6,811 bases of DNA from Gammaproteobacteria bacterium (lineage in GTDB: Bacteria; Pseudomonadota; Gammaproteobacteria; Acidiferrobacterales; SZUA-150): contig JAOUNW010000106.1 in the NCBI GenBank assembly GCA_029880755.1, positions 1 through 6,811 on the forward strand, read 5' to 3'. The notes beneath the pieces were generated by a model. It was not told the DNA's origin. It did no database searches and was given only the letters and a program-made list of their open reading frames with translations. Both the position numbers and the translations under genes were made by a program. This document shows positions 6,226 to 6,811 of this stretch, piece after piece. How positions within the stretch are numbered: the stretch's first letter is position 1; every line of letters starts with the position of its first letter.

Positions 6226-6811
6226 CTACTTCAAATCCGATTTATTTTCCTCGAGAGACATCTGTCTTTGCAGATGCCGGTCGTTCAGTAGTTCAATTCG
6301 GCCCCGGTGCAACCGAATACATTGGCGTTTTTCCATATCTTTCAACATACGGCTGACGACCTCCCGGGTGGTGCCAAGCTCCTGGGCCAACTGCTGGTGA
6401 GTGGTTTCCAGGGGTTTGCCTTCCTGGCGCTGAAAATGACGGAATAACAAACATGCCAAACGAATATCCAGGCGCTCAAAGGCCACCTGATGGACAATCG
6501 TTAAAGTATCGTGCAATCGGCTGGCCAATCGGCTAACAATAAACTGCTGGAAACCCGGGGAGCCGGCAAACGCCTTGCGAAAATAATGACTGGGTAACAT
6601 TACCGCGCAGGCATCTGTTTCCGTTACCGCCTGAACCGGGTAATCCTGGGCCTGCAACAGAGTGGTTAAGGTCAGAATACAGAGTTCTCCGCCCTCCAGC
6701 CGATACAGGATAATTTCCCGGCCGCTCTCAGACACCATGAACACCCTAACAGTGCCCTTTACCAGAAACAGCAGACCTCCGCAGGGATCTCCCGGCGAAA
6801 AGGCTGTTGCT
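6226..6811 (-). CDS. Crp/Fnr family transcriptional regulator (N-terminus outside window)
   Basis: The minus-strand frame enters at the window edge and gives 194 residues ending at TAG (6226-6228). A GTG at 6744 is internal, because the upstream codons continue a normal cyclic-nucleotide-binding beta-roll (FSPGDPCGG, then FLVKGTVRVF). The core continues SESGREIILYRL and GGELCILT, followed by a long dimerisation helix (RLASRLHDTLTIVHQVAF). A winged helix-turn-helix follows: THQQLAQELGTTREVVSRML, then IRLHRGRIELL. The recognition helix carries REVVSR; glutamate, serine and arginine in the E-x-x-S-R arrangement are those of FNR (E209, S212, R213), which suggests TTGAT-type half-sites rather than the CRP type. 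The effector is unknown; the N-terminal region where an FNR iron-sulfur cluster would sit is not visible. Roughly 30-50 residues are missing. It converges on htpX and shares no operon in the window. Confidence 0.93.
   Translation of the reverse strand, partial: ATAFSPGDPCGGLLFLVKGTVRVFMVSESGREIILYRLEGGELCILTLTTLLQAQDYPVQAVTETDACAVMLPSHYFRKAFAGSPGFQQFIVSRLASRLHDTLTIVHQVAFERLDIRLACLLFRHFQRQEGKPLETTHQQLAQELGTTREVVSRMLKDMEKRQCIRLHRGRIELLNDRHLQRQMSLEENKSDLK

Noticed and set aside
6226..6744. Crp/Fnr gene starting at GTG 6744 as a complete 172-residue protein
   Set aside because: The codons upstream to the window edge encode the expected earlier strands of the cyclic-nucleotide-binding fold, so the gene simply runs off the window.

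Overview
The window (6811 bp, moderate GC) looks like ordinary chromosome of a gammaproteobacterium, probably an aquatic or biofilm-forming one. Four points support this. The HtpX protease aligns along its length with the enterobacterial form and sits behind a sigma-32-like promoter. There is a DUF4197 lipoprotein-like protein. There is a Crp/Fnr regulator with a GREIILYRL core. There is a secreted protein with a VPLPA/PEP-CTERM tail, which implies that an exosortase is encoded elsewhere. I cannot name genus or species.

Layout, left to right. (1) 1-529, minus: a DUF4197 protein with a lipobox, its C-terminus cut by the window edge. (2) 530-1017: a divergent intergenic region with no convincing gene. 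(3) 1018-2811, plus: a membrane diguanylate cyclase (TM, periplasmic dCache-like sensor, TM, HAMP, coiled coil, GGDEF) with intact active site and inhibitory site. (4) A small inverted repeat (2814-2853) lies between it and a convergent gene. (5) 2862-3620, minus: a soluble 252-residue protein that I do not recognise. (6) 3870-3902: a perfect 10-bp hairpin that separates it from the next upstream gene. (7) 3921-4607, minus: a secreted lamin-tail-domain protein with a VPLPP-type sorting tail. (8) 4608-4989: a divergent regulatory region with two back-to-back palindromes and a heat-shock promoter. (9) 4990-5874, plus: htpX. (10) 5875-6225: a convergent intergenic region holding a long bulged palindrome (5920-6011) and smaller repeats. 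(11) 6226-6811, minus: a Crp/Fnr-type regulator whose N-terminus lies beyond the window.

Almost every gene appears to be its own transcription unit: strands alternate, and the one same-strand neighbouring pair is split by a terminator-like hairpin. I see no operon, phage, CRISPR array, transposase, tRNA or rRNA. Two genes deal with signalling (c-di-GMP synthesis, Crp/Fnr control), one with membrane protein quality control, and two with envelope or secreted proteins. No direct functional link between them can be shown from sequence alone. I found no clear new multi-gene system. The items most worth a second look are the orphan 252-residue protein, the lamin-tail/VPLPP protein, the predicted sigma-32 control of htpX, the 5920-6011 palindrome and the paired palindromes at 4765-4800.
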